A stretch of DNA of 10,555 nucleotides from Planctomycetota bacterium. GTDB lineage: Bacteria > Planctomycetota > Phycisphaerae > WQYP01. Below the pieces are notes generated by a model that was not told the DNA's origin, did no database searches, and was given only the letters and a program-made list of their open reading frames with translations. Positions within the stretch are counted from its first letter, which is position 1, and each line of letters starts with the position of its first letter. Both the position numbers and the translations under genes were made by a program. Of the stretch, positions 1 through 6,468 are shown in pieces. The DNA lies in assembly GCA_023489375.1 (NCBI GenBank), contig JAMDCX010000083.1:1-10555 (forward strand), given 5' to 3'.

Positions 1-300
1 GATATAGCAATGATTTAATCCTTGCTGGTTATGTCGTTGTGGTGAAATATATGGATCATTGATCTTGGCCACAGAGATCACAGAGGACCCAGAAATTTTT
101 GTTTTTTATAATGGCATAAGGAGGAAGTGGAGGAAAACAGAGGTTTGGCATAGTGTTTATCCATCCTCCCCTTACCTCTGCTACCTCCTTGTGAATATAT
201 TGCCTCGTCATGTCGTTGAGTCGTTGTGGTGAATGCCCCGTCGTAACATCGTCGGAATGTTATTGAGCAGATTTAATTATAACCGCGTAACGGTAACCAT
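1..300. repeat. Gene-free stretch with a degenerate CACAGAG-type inverted repeat
   Basis: No plausible gene is seen here. Positions 69-85 read ccacagagatcacagag, a purine-rich motif of a kind often seen between genes in environmental bacteria. Positions 115-143 and 165-193 form an imperfect inverted repeat, 21 of 29 positions complementary without gaps, with a 21-nt loop; one strand is purine-rich (aaggagg, gagg). A 14-nt direct repeat, gtcgttgtggtgaa, occurs at 33-46 and 220-233 and brackets the element. This looks like a decayed intergenic repeat, not a terminator, because no T-run follows the right arm. No function is assigned. Confidence 0.45.
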
Positions 301-315
301 AGTTCATATATCTGT

Positions 316-351
316 CCGTGAATGGTTACGATAAATCGTAACCGTTCACGG
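316..351. repeat. Palindromic repeat, full copy (core gtgaacggttac)
   Basis: The two 17-nt arms at 316-332 and 335-351 are reverse complements with one mismatch (ccgtgaatggttacgat against the complement of atcgtaaccgttcacgg) and are separated by two bases. The same core recurs at 446-460, 570-583 and 10250-10260. There is no T-run beside it and no gene within several hundred bases, so it behaves like an interspersed palindrome, not a terminator or an operator. Its function is unknown. Confidence 0.7.
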
Positions 352-445
352 TCATGTCGACAGGCCAGAATGACTGCATTTTGACATGGCCCAACGGGTG
401 GTAATCCCTTGTGGTGCAGGCTTCCAGTCTGTCCAGTCGCCCCTT

Positions 446-467
446 CGTGAACGGTTACGGTAATCGT
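446..467 (+). repeat. Palindromic repeat family, second copy
   Basis: It begins cgtgaacggttacgg and continues taatcgt, matching the left arm and centre of the copy at 316-351; the right arm has decayed. It lies 129 bases after the equivalent point of the first copy. Confidence 0.55.
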
Positions 468-569
468 GGCCCTCTGTTATAGCCAACTGTATACTCTTCT
501 CGTTCCGTCCTTACGGTTCAGAAACTGGTTCACAAGATCAAATACTCACAGGCGATGCTGGTGGCCATG

Positions 570-583
570 CCGTGAACGGTTAC
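570..583 (+). repeat. Palindromic repeat family, third copy
   Basis: The 14 bases ccgtgaacggttac match the consensus arm exactly. A degenerate second arm, cgattacccgg, follows at 591-601. The copy starts 125 bases after the second one, so the three copies in this gap are spaced almost evenly, although the sequence between them is not repeated. Confidence 0.55.
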
Positions 584-760
584 CAATTTTCGATTACCCG
601 GCACTGAAAACAGACTGCCGTAAAATCTGGGAAATTTGCCTTATTTACTTGCACACACTCCGCCGCCGAAAAACACGTCCATAGCTTATTATGCACAGTA
701 CCATCAAGGGTTTTCTCGCCCCACAATTAAATTTTATGCCCGAAACTCCGGGGTAAAGTC

Positions 761-915
761 TTTAGGAACGGGCGCATAATAACTTCCAAATAGTCGTTAT
801 GCCGGTTGGTGCGCGGATTCCGGAGCACCATCCGTCATATAGCCACCGGCTATGCCGGTGGTGGAGTATTCAATGGTAATGCCAATCGGGAAGTTATTAC
901 GGTCCCATTCTTTAA
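761..915. repeat. MITE-like or REPIN-like element with inverted ends and two internal hairpins
   Basis: The ends 761-787 and 889-915 are imperfect inverted repeats: 21 of 27 positions pair, and the inner 11 bases (taataacttcc at 777-787, ggaagttatta at 889-899) are perfect. Between them are two hairpins. The first, at 808-829, has ggtgc/gcacc with an inner cgg/ccg. The second, at 843-861, has a perfect 8-bp stem, ccaccggc/gccggtgg, with loop tat. About 155 bases with nested symmetry and no coding capacity fit a small non-autonomous mobile element. A structured RNA upstream of the aminotransferase is the alternative. No obvious target-site duplication was identified. Confidence 0.5.
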
Positions 916-989
916 CCATAAAAAACAGGTCCCCAAAATGGCTAAAGTCGGGCTAAGACGGTTACCGGTTTTTTACCCGCTATTTACTC

Positions 990-1018
990 TTGGTGAATCC
1001 TGCTGTTTCGCTTATAGT
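990..1018 (+). promoter_or_regulatory. Weak candidate promoter for the aminotransferase gene
   Basis: TTGGTG at 990-995 and TATAGT at 1013-1018 are separated by 17 bases. The -10 box matches five of six consensus bases; the -35 box matches only its first three. Transcription would start near 1025 and give a leader of about 85 nt. This is a motif match only. Confidence 0.25.
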
Positions 1019-1110
1019 GCTGGCACTGGATGGTGTGGAACCGGAGCCTGCGGTGGGCTTTCGGATCAGGCACCTGTTGAAATGGTATTGTTCCTTCTGG
1101 AGTTTGTAAC

Positions 1111-2250
1111 ATGAATCGTATTCGTCTGTTTACCCCCGGTCCTACCAATGTTCCTGAAGAAGTGCTCCTGGAAATGGCCCGGCCCATATTTCATCACCGC
1201 ACGCAGGAATACAAAACGCTATTCGCCTCGGTCAATAAACTCCTGCAACAGGTGCTGCAAACCGCCAACCCGGTGGTAACCATTGCCGGCAGTGGTACTG
1301 CGGCGTTTGAATGCGCGATGATTAATACCATTCCGCAGGGCGGAAAAGTCTTGAGTCTCTCCAACGGTAAATTTGCCGAGCGGTGGGTCACCATTGCCAA
1401 ACGCAATAAATGTCAGGTCACAGAACTCAAGGTGGAATATGGCCACGCGGTAACGCCGCAGCAGGTTGCTGACGCTTTGTCCAAAGGCAACTATGACGCT
1501 GTCACACTTTGTCATAGCGAAACCAGTACCTGCACGGTGCATGATTTGCAGGCCATTGCCGCGCATGTCCGCAAAACGGAGGCGATTCTTATTGTCGATG
1601 GCATCACCAGTGTGGGAGCGATTCCCGTCCGACCCGATGAATGGGGGGTGGATATTCTGGTAACTGGATCGCAAAAAGCGCTGATGCTGCCACCGGGGCT
1701 GGGCTTTTTAAGCGTTTCCGAAAAGGCCCGTAAAAAAATTGAAACCATCAGCCAGCCGAATTTGTATCTAAGCCTGCCGCACTATCTTAAGAGCCTGTCG
1801 GAAAATGATGTGCCCTGGACGCCGGCGGTAACGCTGGTTCGCGGCTTACATAAATCACTTGAAATGATCACCCAGGAAGGTCTGGAAAATGTCTGGAAGC
1901 GCACCGCCGCTCTGGCCCGGGCGACCCGTAGCGCCGCTACAGCGCTGGGGTTAAAAGTATTTTCCAGCAGCCCGGCCGACTCTGTGACCGGGATACACTA
2001 TCCGGCGGGCTTTGATGATAAGACCTTCCGCGGGGCTGTGCGTAAGCAGTTCAATATTCACCTTGCCGCCGGGCAGGGTACCATGCAGGGCCGGATATTC
2101 CGTATCAGCCACATGGGATATGTTGATGCCTTGGACACGCTGGGCATGATTAGTGCTCTGGAAGTGGTGCTCAAACAACAGGGATATTCATTTAACTTTG
2201 GCGCCGGCGTAGCTGCCGCGCATCAGGAGCTGGCCAAACTGGCGTTGTAA
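1111..2250 (+). CDS. Class V PLP aminotransferase (alanine/serine-glyoxylate family)
   Basis: A 379-residue fold-type I, class V aminotransferase. It likely moves an amino group between a small amino acid (alanine or serine) and an oxo-acid such as glyoxylate, using pyridoxal phosphate in the cytoplasm. The N-terminal TPGPT motif is at residues 8-12 and the cofactor phosphate loop GSGTAAFE at 60-67. D163 in VDGITSVG should contact the pyridine nitrogen. K189 in GSQKAL is the expected Schiff-base lysine. R331 in GRIFRISHMG is the expected carboxylate-binding arginine. The length is normal for the family. The ATG is supported by GGAG at 1099-1102 with an 8-nt spacer, and TPGPT sits directly after it. 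The gene stands alone and is convergent with pssA. Relatives are often annotated as alanine-glyoxylate or serine-glyoxylate enzymes or as a soluble hydrogenase 42 kDa subunit; the sequence does not settle the substrate, so no gene symbol is given. Confidence 0.9.
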   Translation: MNRIRLFTPGPTNVPEEVLLEMARPIFHHRTQEYKTLFASVNKLLQQVLQTANPVVTIAGSGTAAFECAMINTIPQGGKVLSLSNGKFAERWVTIAKRNKCQVTELKVEYGHAVTPQQVADALSKGNYDAVTLCHSETSTCTVHDLQAIAAHVRKTEAILIVDGITSVGAIPVRPDEWGVDILVTGSQKALMLPPGLGFLSVSEKARKKIETISQPNLYLSLPHYLKSLSENDVPWTPAVTLVRGLHKSLEMITQEGLENVWKRTAALARATRSAATALGLKVFSSSPADSVTGIHYPAGFDDKTFRGAVRKQFNIHLAAGQGTMQGRIFRISHMGYVDALDTLGMISALEVVLKQQGYSFNFGAGVAAAHQELAKLAL

Positions 2251-2253
2251 GGT

Positions 2254-2538
2254 TCATCCGACTATAGCGCAGATAGTCTTATGGATCGCGTAGATTTTGA
2301 GTTTGAAAAATTCCTGATCTCGGAAGCCTTAAGCTTGGCATTGCAGGGTCTGAATCTTGTTGTTCGTGCCTTCCAGGGCCACGGTGGTCCGGTGGCGATC
2401 ATATTGAGATATACTCTTAGCCGCACAGGCCCCAGCGTGGCATAACAGACTTGTGGACATGGTCAATTCTACTTTCTGAAGATTTCTAAATCCTGTAAGG
2501 AAATACCATATCCACTTTTTGGCAAGGTCATATACGCT
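2254..2538 (-). pseudogene. Remnant of an ISL3-family transposase (C-terminal end)
   Basis: Read on the - strand, this gap translates to a decayed transposase C-terminus. The clearest parts are LEGTNNKIQTLQ (about 2341-2376), then after an in-frame TAA at 2329-2331, GFRDQEFFKLKIYAIH (2281-2328) and a short tail ending in ICAIVG and TGA at 2254-2256. ISL3-type (IS204/IS1001/IS1165) transposases end in the same way, with an EG-NxKI motif and then YGFRD-FFKLKI; the stop replaces the expected tyrosine. Upstream, AKKWIWYF at about 2500-2523 resembles the family's KKWYxW region, but the stretch between fits poorly and probably contains small indels. The N-terminal part with most of the DDE catalytic residues is absent. 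The remnant ends 4 bases from the aminotransferase stop codon. The family call comes from motif recall, not a search. Confidence 0.65.
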
Positions 2539-2667
2539 TCAGTCAGATGAACCATAATTTTTGTAACCGTGCATGGCGTTATACATTGTGCAGCGGTTCC
2601 CAGTTACGGAAAATCAGGCTTGAGGAAGGATATTTACGTCACAGAATTTGAAAGCGGGGTGGCCGTA

Positions 2668-3669
2668 TTATGGTGCCGCCGGTGGCACGCTGGTGTCATT
2701 CAACGGTGGCGCAGCGGTACGGACAAAGGTACGCTGAAACAACGCCTTGGCGGCGGGATAAAAGGCGTACCAGTAAATCCCCAGCAGAGCGGTAAGCTGC
2801 GGCTGCCAGAAAAATAACAGGACCAGCAAAACTGTGCGCACCACATAAGAAAACGGGCGGCGGCCCCGCAGATACTGATTGGTCAGATGCGGGTACTCAA
2901 TGCGACTGACCATTAAGCCGGAAAGTGCTAATAACATCACCGGCATCAGATACGGAAAAGCCGCGGTCACAGCGGCTTGCGCAAATACCGGCACGTGAAA
3001 GGGAAGAAGATGAGAAGCATTCGGGCGCAGAGCTTCAAAAAAAATAACGGTGGCACCAACCACGCCCGCGGCACCGGGCGATGGCAAACCCCGAAACACC
3101 AGATGCGATTCGACTCCCGGCGCATTATGTGTGTTAAAACGCGCCAGCCGCAGGGCGGTGCAGGCCACGTAAACAGCGGCAATCATCCAGAAGAAGCGCC
3201 CATCGACGCTTTCCGCCAATGGGTTAATGAGATTAACCGCATGCGTCTGCGGAACCAGCGCCAGAAGATAGGCAATAATCTTCAAGCTCAGAAAGGCCGG
3301 TACAATACCAAAACTGACCACATCGGCCAGCGAATCCAGCTCCGCTCCAAAATCACTGGTGGCACGGGCCAGCCGGGCCATGCCGCCATCCAGCATGTCA
3401 AAACCCATAGCCCCGAAAATCAGATAGCCGGCGATAGCAAAGTCTCCCGTATTACCGGCAAAGCCGGGTACCGGCAAGGAGGCATACCAGAGCGCGGAAA
3501 ACCCGCACAGGAGATTCCCCAGTGTCAGAAGCGTCGGTAAAACGGAAATTCGCCGCCGCAAACGACCGCGGACAGATTCATTGCGTACAGCCCGTGGATC
3601 ACGATAGCGCATGGACGGCGGCCGATCTGAATTACCTGAACGCAACATTACCATAAGAGTATACCCCAT
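2668..3669 (-). CDS. pssA: CDP-diacylglycerol-serine O-phosphatidyltransferase
   Basis: An integral membrane enzyme of the CDP-alcohol phosphatidyltransferase family. It joins CDP-diacylglycerol and L-serine to give phosphatidylserine and CMP, the step before decarboxylation to phosphatidylethanolamine. The signature D-x2-DG-x2-AR-x8-G-x3-D-x3-D is complete: D91, D94, G95, A98, R99, G108, D112, D116. Motifs typical of the PssA branch rather than PgsA are LPTLLTLGNLLCGFSAL (44-60), TALRLARFN (171-179) and FRGLPSPGAAG (192-202). Several hydrophobic segments follow, to about residue 295. The first 40 residues are basic and probably cytoplasmic. The start is uncertain: M1 (3669) has only a weak GC-rich upstream site, and M6 (3654), M8 (3648) or M20 (3612) would keep all domains. 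The gene lies 105 nt downstream of rho on the same strand and may be cotranscribed. No decarboxylase (psd) gene is in the window. Confidence 0.93.
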   Translation of the reverse strand: MGYTLMVMLRSGNSDRPPSMRYRDPRAVRNESVRGRLRRRISVLPTLLTLGNLLCGFSALWYASLPVPGFAGNTGDFAIAGYLIFGAMGFDMLDGGMARLARATSDFGAELDSLADVVSFGIVPAFLSLKIIAYLLALVPQTHAVNLINPLAESVDGRFFWMIAAVYVACTALRLARFNTHNAPGVESHLVFRGLPSPGAAGVVGATVIFFEALRPNASHLLPFHVPVFAQAAVTAAFPYLMPVMLLALSGLMVSRIEYPHLTNQYLRGRRPFSYVVRTVLLVLLFFWQPQLTALLGIYWYAFYPAAKALFQRTFVRTAAPPLNDTSVPPAAP

Positions 3670-3774
3670 TTGCCCCGCCTGCCGCCAATAGCCAAAAATC
3701 GGCGGGATACCGGCGGGATGGAAGAAAGCTCTGGAAGGTTTTGCGGTGAACCGGAGTTACTGCTTCAAAGAGCA

Positions 3775-5442
3775 TTAATCCAAATTCATGGTCAGCAGGA
3801 ATTCGCCGTTGGTTTTCTTCTTTTCGAGCCGGCCTTTCAACAGTTCCACGGCTTCAATGGCGTTCATATCCGCCAGCACTTTCCGCAGGCGATAAACCAG
3901 TTCCAATTCCCGTTTATCCAGCAACAATTCTTCCTTGCGGGTTCCGCTGGCGGCGATGTTAATAGCCGGATAAGTCCGGCGTTCCACCAGTCGGCGATCC
4001 AGGTGCAATTCGCTGTTGCCGGTGCCTTTGAATTCCTCAAAGATCACTTCGTCCATCTTGGATCCGGTTTCCACCAGAGCTGTGCCGATAATGGTCAGCG
4101 ATCCGCCTTCTTCGATATTGCGGGCCGCCCCGAAGAAACGTTTGGGTTTCTGCAAAGCATTGGCGTCGACACCACCGGTGAGGATTTTACCGGAATGCGG
4201 AACTTCGGTGTTGTAGGCCCGGGCCAGACGAGTGATGGAATCCAGCAGGATCACAACATCGCGCCCGTACTCCACCAGGCGTTTCGCTTTTTCAATGACC
4301 ATTTCCGCCACGCTGACATGGCGGCTGGCCGGTTCATCAAACGTTGAACTGACCACTTCCGCTTTGGTGGCACGCTGCATTTCCGTGACTTCCTCCGGAC
4401 GTTCGTCAATGAGCAGAATAATCAGATACACATCCGGATGATTGGTCGAAATGGCATTGGCAATTTTCTGCAGCAAAACGGTTTTCCCCGTGCGCGGCGG
4501 AGCCACAATCAGCATACGCTGTCCCTTACCGATCGGCGTAACGAGGTCCACAATCCGCATGTTGATTTCTTCCGGGATCGTCTCAAGGAAGAAGCGTTTG
4601 TTGGGGTGCAGCGGCGTCAAGTCCTCAAAGTTCACCTTTTCGGGAAGCATGTTGGGATCTTCAAAATTAATCGCTTCCACACGCAGGAGCGCAAAATAGC
4701 GTTCCGATTCTTTGGGGGGGCGTATCTGCCCGGTGATGATGTTACCGGTACGCAGGCCGAAACGGCGAATTTGCGATGGCGAAACATAAATATCATCAGG
4801 ACAGGGTATGTAGTTATATTCCGGAGAGCGTAAAAAACCGAACCCGTCAGAGAGAATTTCCAGAACCCCTTCCCCCACCATCATGCCGTTGTCGGTAATG
4901 CGCTTCTTGAGAATTTTAAACACCAATTCCTGCTTTTTCAGGCCGATATATTCTTCAATTCCCTCTTTCTTGCAGATTTCATGCAACTCATTGACCGTCA
5001 TTTTCTGCAGGTCAATAAGATGCAGTTCACTGCGTTTAATCTCTTCGTATTTCTGATGGGTCGCGTCGTCATAAATTGAATCATCTTCATCGTCGATGAC
5101 ATTACCGATACCTACCATCGTTGAGCCACCGATCAGGGTGGAACCATCGACCACCAGCGGACGCTGATTACCATTAACATCCCCTTCCGGATGGTCCGCT
5201 GGAGTCCCCACGATCTGATCCGGAGTTGATTCCGCATCCACCGCTGTTGCTTCCGCCCCGACCGTATTATCTTCCGTTTCCGGCATGGACGGAGCCGGGG
5301 CTTCGTCTTCCACTTGCGCTTCCGGCGCGTCATTGAGCACCGGGGTTTCCGATTCCGCAGTGGCGATAGCCGGCGCTTCTTCTTCCACCACTACCGGTTC
5401 TGTCGGGGTTGACGATTTCTTACTTTTTCGTGTTCGTGCCAT
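3775..5442 (-). CDS. rho: Transcription termination factor Rho
   Basis: Hexameric RNA helicase and ATPase that binds nascent RNA and ends transcription. At 555 residues it is longer than the E. coli protein (419) because of a tail of about 135 residues: first basic (MARTRKSKKS), then acidic and rich in Pro, Ala, Thr and Val, and likely disordered. The Rho N-terminal helical domain follows at about 143-183. The cold-shock-like primary RNA site is at about 188-256, with FGFLR at 201-205. The Walker A loop is APPRTGKT (314-321), the acidic DERPEE segment 346-351 and Walker B VVILLDS 396-402. The Q-loop region SGKILTGGVDANAL spans 417-430, and the R-loop lies around FKGTGNSELHL (471-481). SGTRKEELL (499-507) carries the expected arginine finger, R502. 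All key residues are intact. AAGGAG at 5450-5455, 7 nt before ATG, fixes the start. It has its own promoter and a long leader with a small ORF. Confidence 0.98.
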   Translation of the reverse strand: MARTRKSKKSSTPTEPVVVEEEAPAIATAESETPVLNDAPEAQVEDEAPAPSMPETEDNTVGAEATAVDAESTPDQIVGTPADHPEGDVNGNQRPLVVDGSTLIGGSTMVGIGNVIDDEDDSIYDDATHQKYEEIKRSELHLIDLQKMTVNELHEICKKEGIEEYIGLKKQELVFKILKKRITDNGMMVGEGVLEILSDGFGFLRSPEYNYIPCPDDIYVSPSQIRRFGLRTGNIITGQIRPPKESERYFALLRVEAINFEDPNMLPEKVNFEDLTPLHPNKRFFLETIPEEINMRIVDLVTPIGKGQRMLIVAPPRTGKTVLLQKIANAISTNHPDVYLIILLIDERPEEVTEMQRATKAEVVSSTFDEPASRHVSVAEMVIEKAKRLVEYGRDVVILLDSITRLARAYNTEVPHSGKILTGGVDANALQKPKRFFGAARNIEEGGSLTIIGTALVETGSKMDEVIFEEFKGTGNSELHLDRRLVERRTYPAINIAASGTRKEELLLDKRELELVYRLRKVLADMNAIEAVELLKGRLEKKKTNGEFLLTMNLD

Positions 5443-5489
5443 AAAATTACTCCTTAATTAAAACTCTTATAGATTATTTCGCGGATACA

Positions 5490-5558
5490 TCACAGTCCGG
5501 AAGTAACAGCTCCAATGACCATTACCGCTACCCGACTGGCCGCGTCAATTTGTTTCAT
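5490..5558 (-). CDS. Possible 22-residue leader ORF upstream of rho
   Basis: Within the predicted rho leader, an ATG at 5558 opens 22 codons ending with TGA at 5490-5492. The peptide begins MKQIDAASRV and continues with a hydrophobic run ending VTSGL. It starts about 30 nt after the predicted transcription start and ends 47 nt before the rho ATG. There is no clear Shine-Dalgarno site; ctgggc lies a few bases upstream. It could be a translated leader that controls Rho access to its own mRNA, or chance. Short frames of this length arise easily. Confidence 0.25.
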   Translation of the reverse strand: MKQIDAASRVAVMVIGAVTSGL

Positions 5559-5594
5559 ATAGCCCAGCAGACAGATCTCAATTCGGGGTACTGC

Positions 5595-5623
5595 ATTATA
5601 TACTATTGACACGGGGATGTTCA
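5595..5623 (-). promoter_or_regulatory. Candidate sigma70-type promoter for rho
   Basis: On the - strand, TGAACA (5618-5623) and a perfect TATAAT (5595-5600) are separated by 17 bases. The -35 box matches four of six consensus bases. The predicted start near 5588 gives a leader of about 145 nt before rho. A long leader is in keeping with the autogenous control known for rho in E. coli, but regulation here is not shown by the sequence. Confidence 0.55.
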
Positions 5624-5772
5624 CACTCTGACGGAAACGCGGATGAATTTCATCACCAGCTCTTAAATATCTTATCGGCCATCAGTACTAAAAAACTAAA
5701 ATAACCCGAAACTTTATTTCTTCCCGCCAGGTTCCAAAGTTCACCTGTATCCGTGGGAATAACGCTTTTACA
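5624..5772. other. Gap between coaE and the rho promoter
   Basis: No gene is seen. On the - strand, the direction in which coaE is read, it holds a T-rich run (ttattttagtttttt, about 5691-5705) after only weak pairing possibilities such as caggt/acctg around 5728-5746. A transcript end for smc-coaE is expected here, but there is no convincing intrinsic terminator hairpin; Rho-dependent ending is possible. Confidence 0.35.
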
Positions 5773-6444
5773 TCAACGCTTACCCATGTTCATACGCCCA
5801 AATCTCGCTAAAACCGTGGTAAGAATTTCGCGGACTTGATGATCCAGTAACGCCGGATCCCCGTCGTTAACTACTATATAATGCGCTATTTGTTTCTTTT
5901 TGTCCAGTGCCATCTGAATATTTTCCCGGCGGGCCAGTTCCGCCGCATCCCAATGCCGGCTCAAAAGCACACGCTTTTGTCTAATATCCAATGGAACGTC
6001 TACATAGATTATAGCATCACACTGGCGGTACAATCCAGTCTCCACCAACAGGGGCGAATCCAATACCACCGCTTTTAGCCGATCATCATGGCGCACAAGG
6101 TTCATTAAATCCTGGCGTTTCTGTTCCACACGTGGATGGACCAGGGAATTAAGTTTATGCCTATCTTCTGGATTGCGAAAAACGCGCGCCCCTAATGCTC
6201 TCCGGTCAATTTTGCCATCGGTGCCCATAATCGCCGGGCCGAACAAAGATTGAAGTGCACGCCGGATTTCCGGCTCCTCCAAAACCTGATGCGATAACCG
6301 GTCACTATCAATAACCAGGCAGTCCAGGCGCGCGAATTCCGCCGCCACCGAACTTTTACCTGATCCTATCCCACCAACAATTCCAAGGACCGGCTTCGGA
6401 TACTTCCGGTTGCTTTCAACGCCTGTATCGGAAGATTCATTCAT
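5773..6444 (-). CDS. coaE: Dephospho-CoA kinase
   Basis: Catalyses the last step of coenzyme A synthesis: ATP-dependent phosphorylation of the ribose 3' hydroxyl of dephospho-CoA, in the cytoplasm. The 223 residues are a normal family length. The P-loop GGIGSGKS is at 24-31, and DSDRL at 46-50 matches the DxD element of the CoA-binding region. HPRV (103-106), LDSPLLVETG (128-137, the family's PLLFE-like motif) and the lid arginines RR at 172-173 are present. AHYIVVNDG (187-195) corresponds to the usual ADYVIDNSG segment. The first 15 residues are an unconserved polar tail. The start at 6444 lacks a good Shine-Dalgarno site. It lies 24 nt after the smc stop, so translation may depend partly on ribosomes finishing smc. 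It is likely cotranscribed with smc. Confidence 0.95.
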   Translation of the reverse strand: MNESSDTGVESNRKYPKPVLGIVGGIGSGKSSVAAEFARLDCLVIDSDRLSHQVLEEPEIRRALQSLFGPAIMGTDGKIDRRALGARVFRNPEDRHKLNSLVHPRVEQKRQDLMNLVRHDDRLKAVVLDSPLLVETGLYRQCDAIIYVDVPLDIRQKRVLLSRHWDAAELARRENIQMALDKKKQIAHYIVVNDGDPALLDHQVREILTTVLARFGRMNMGKR

Positions 6445-6468
6445 AGAAAATTGGCCCGGTTCCGTGTC

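Larger units (their letters stand above)
352..760. other. Gene-free stretch between repeats
   Basis: Apart from the two gtgaacggttac copies listed separately, I see no supported gene. The open frame at 466-684 has no recognisable domain, runs through the third repeat copy and has an unconvincing composition. A weak inverted pair, catgtc at 353-358 and gacatg at 383-388, is probably chance. Positions 731-780 can fold by pairing ttatg and cccg near 734-742 with cgggcgcataa at 769-779. That fold overlaps the left end of the MITE-like element. Confidence 0.4.

Noticed and set aside
316..583. CRISPR array
   Set aside because: There are only three copies, they are decayed and about 127 bases apart, and the repeat is a near-perfect palindrome. 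No cas gene is in the window.
466..684. 72-codon + strand frame
   Set aside because: Its composition is unusual for a protein (many Arg, Trp, Cys), it crosses a repeat copy, and no motif is recognised.
806..1114. 102-codon + strand frame starting with TTG and overlapping the aminotransferase start by ATGA
   Set aside because: It runs through both hairpins of the MITE-like element, has no recognisable domain and uses a TTG start without a good ribosome site. The overlap looks accidental.
2260..2278. gactat/atagtc hairpin as a terminator after the aminotransferase
   Set aside because: The stem is only 6 bp and AT-rich, with two T bases after it, and it lies inside the transposase remnant. It is too weak to call.
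2281..2445. 54-codon + strand frame that looks like a small gene
   Set aside because: It is antisense to the recognisable transposase remnant, whose - strand motifs explain the open frame. There is no Shine-Dalgarno site.
2565..2598. Hairpin aaccg-tgca / tgca-g-cggtt as a pssA terminator
   Set aside because: It has a bulged stem and a 15-nt loop, and on the - strand an A-rich rather than T-rich tract follows it.
2977..3540. 187-codon + strand frame
   Set aside because: It is fully antisense to pssA, whose complete CDP-alcohol signature leaves no doubt about the coding strand.
4438..4833. Long + strand frame opposite rho
   Set aside because: It is an antisense shadow of the Rho ATPase domain, with no motif of its own.
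5606..5611. Perfect TTGACA on the + strand as a promoter
   Set aside because: No -10-like sequence is found 16-18 bases downstream, and no + strand gene follows.
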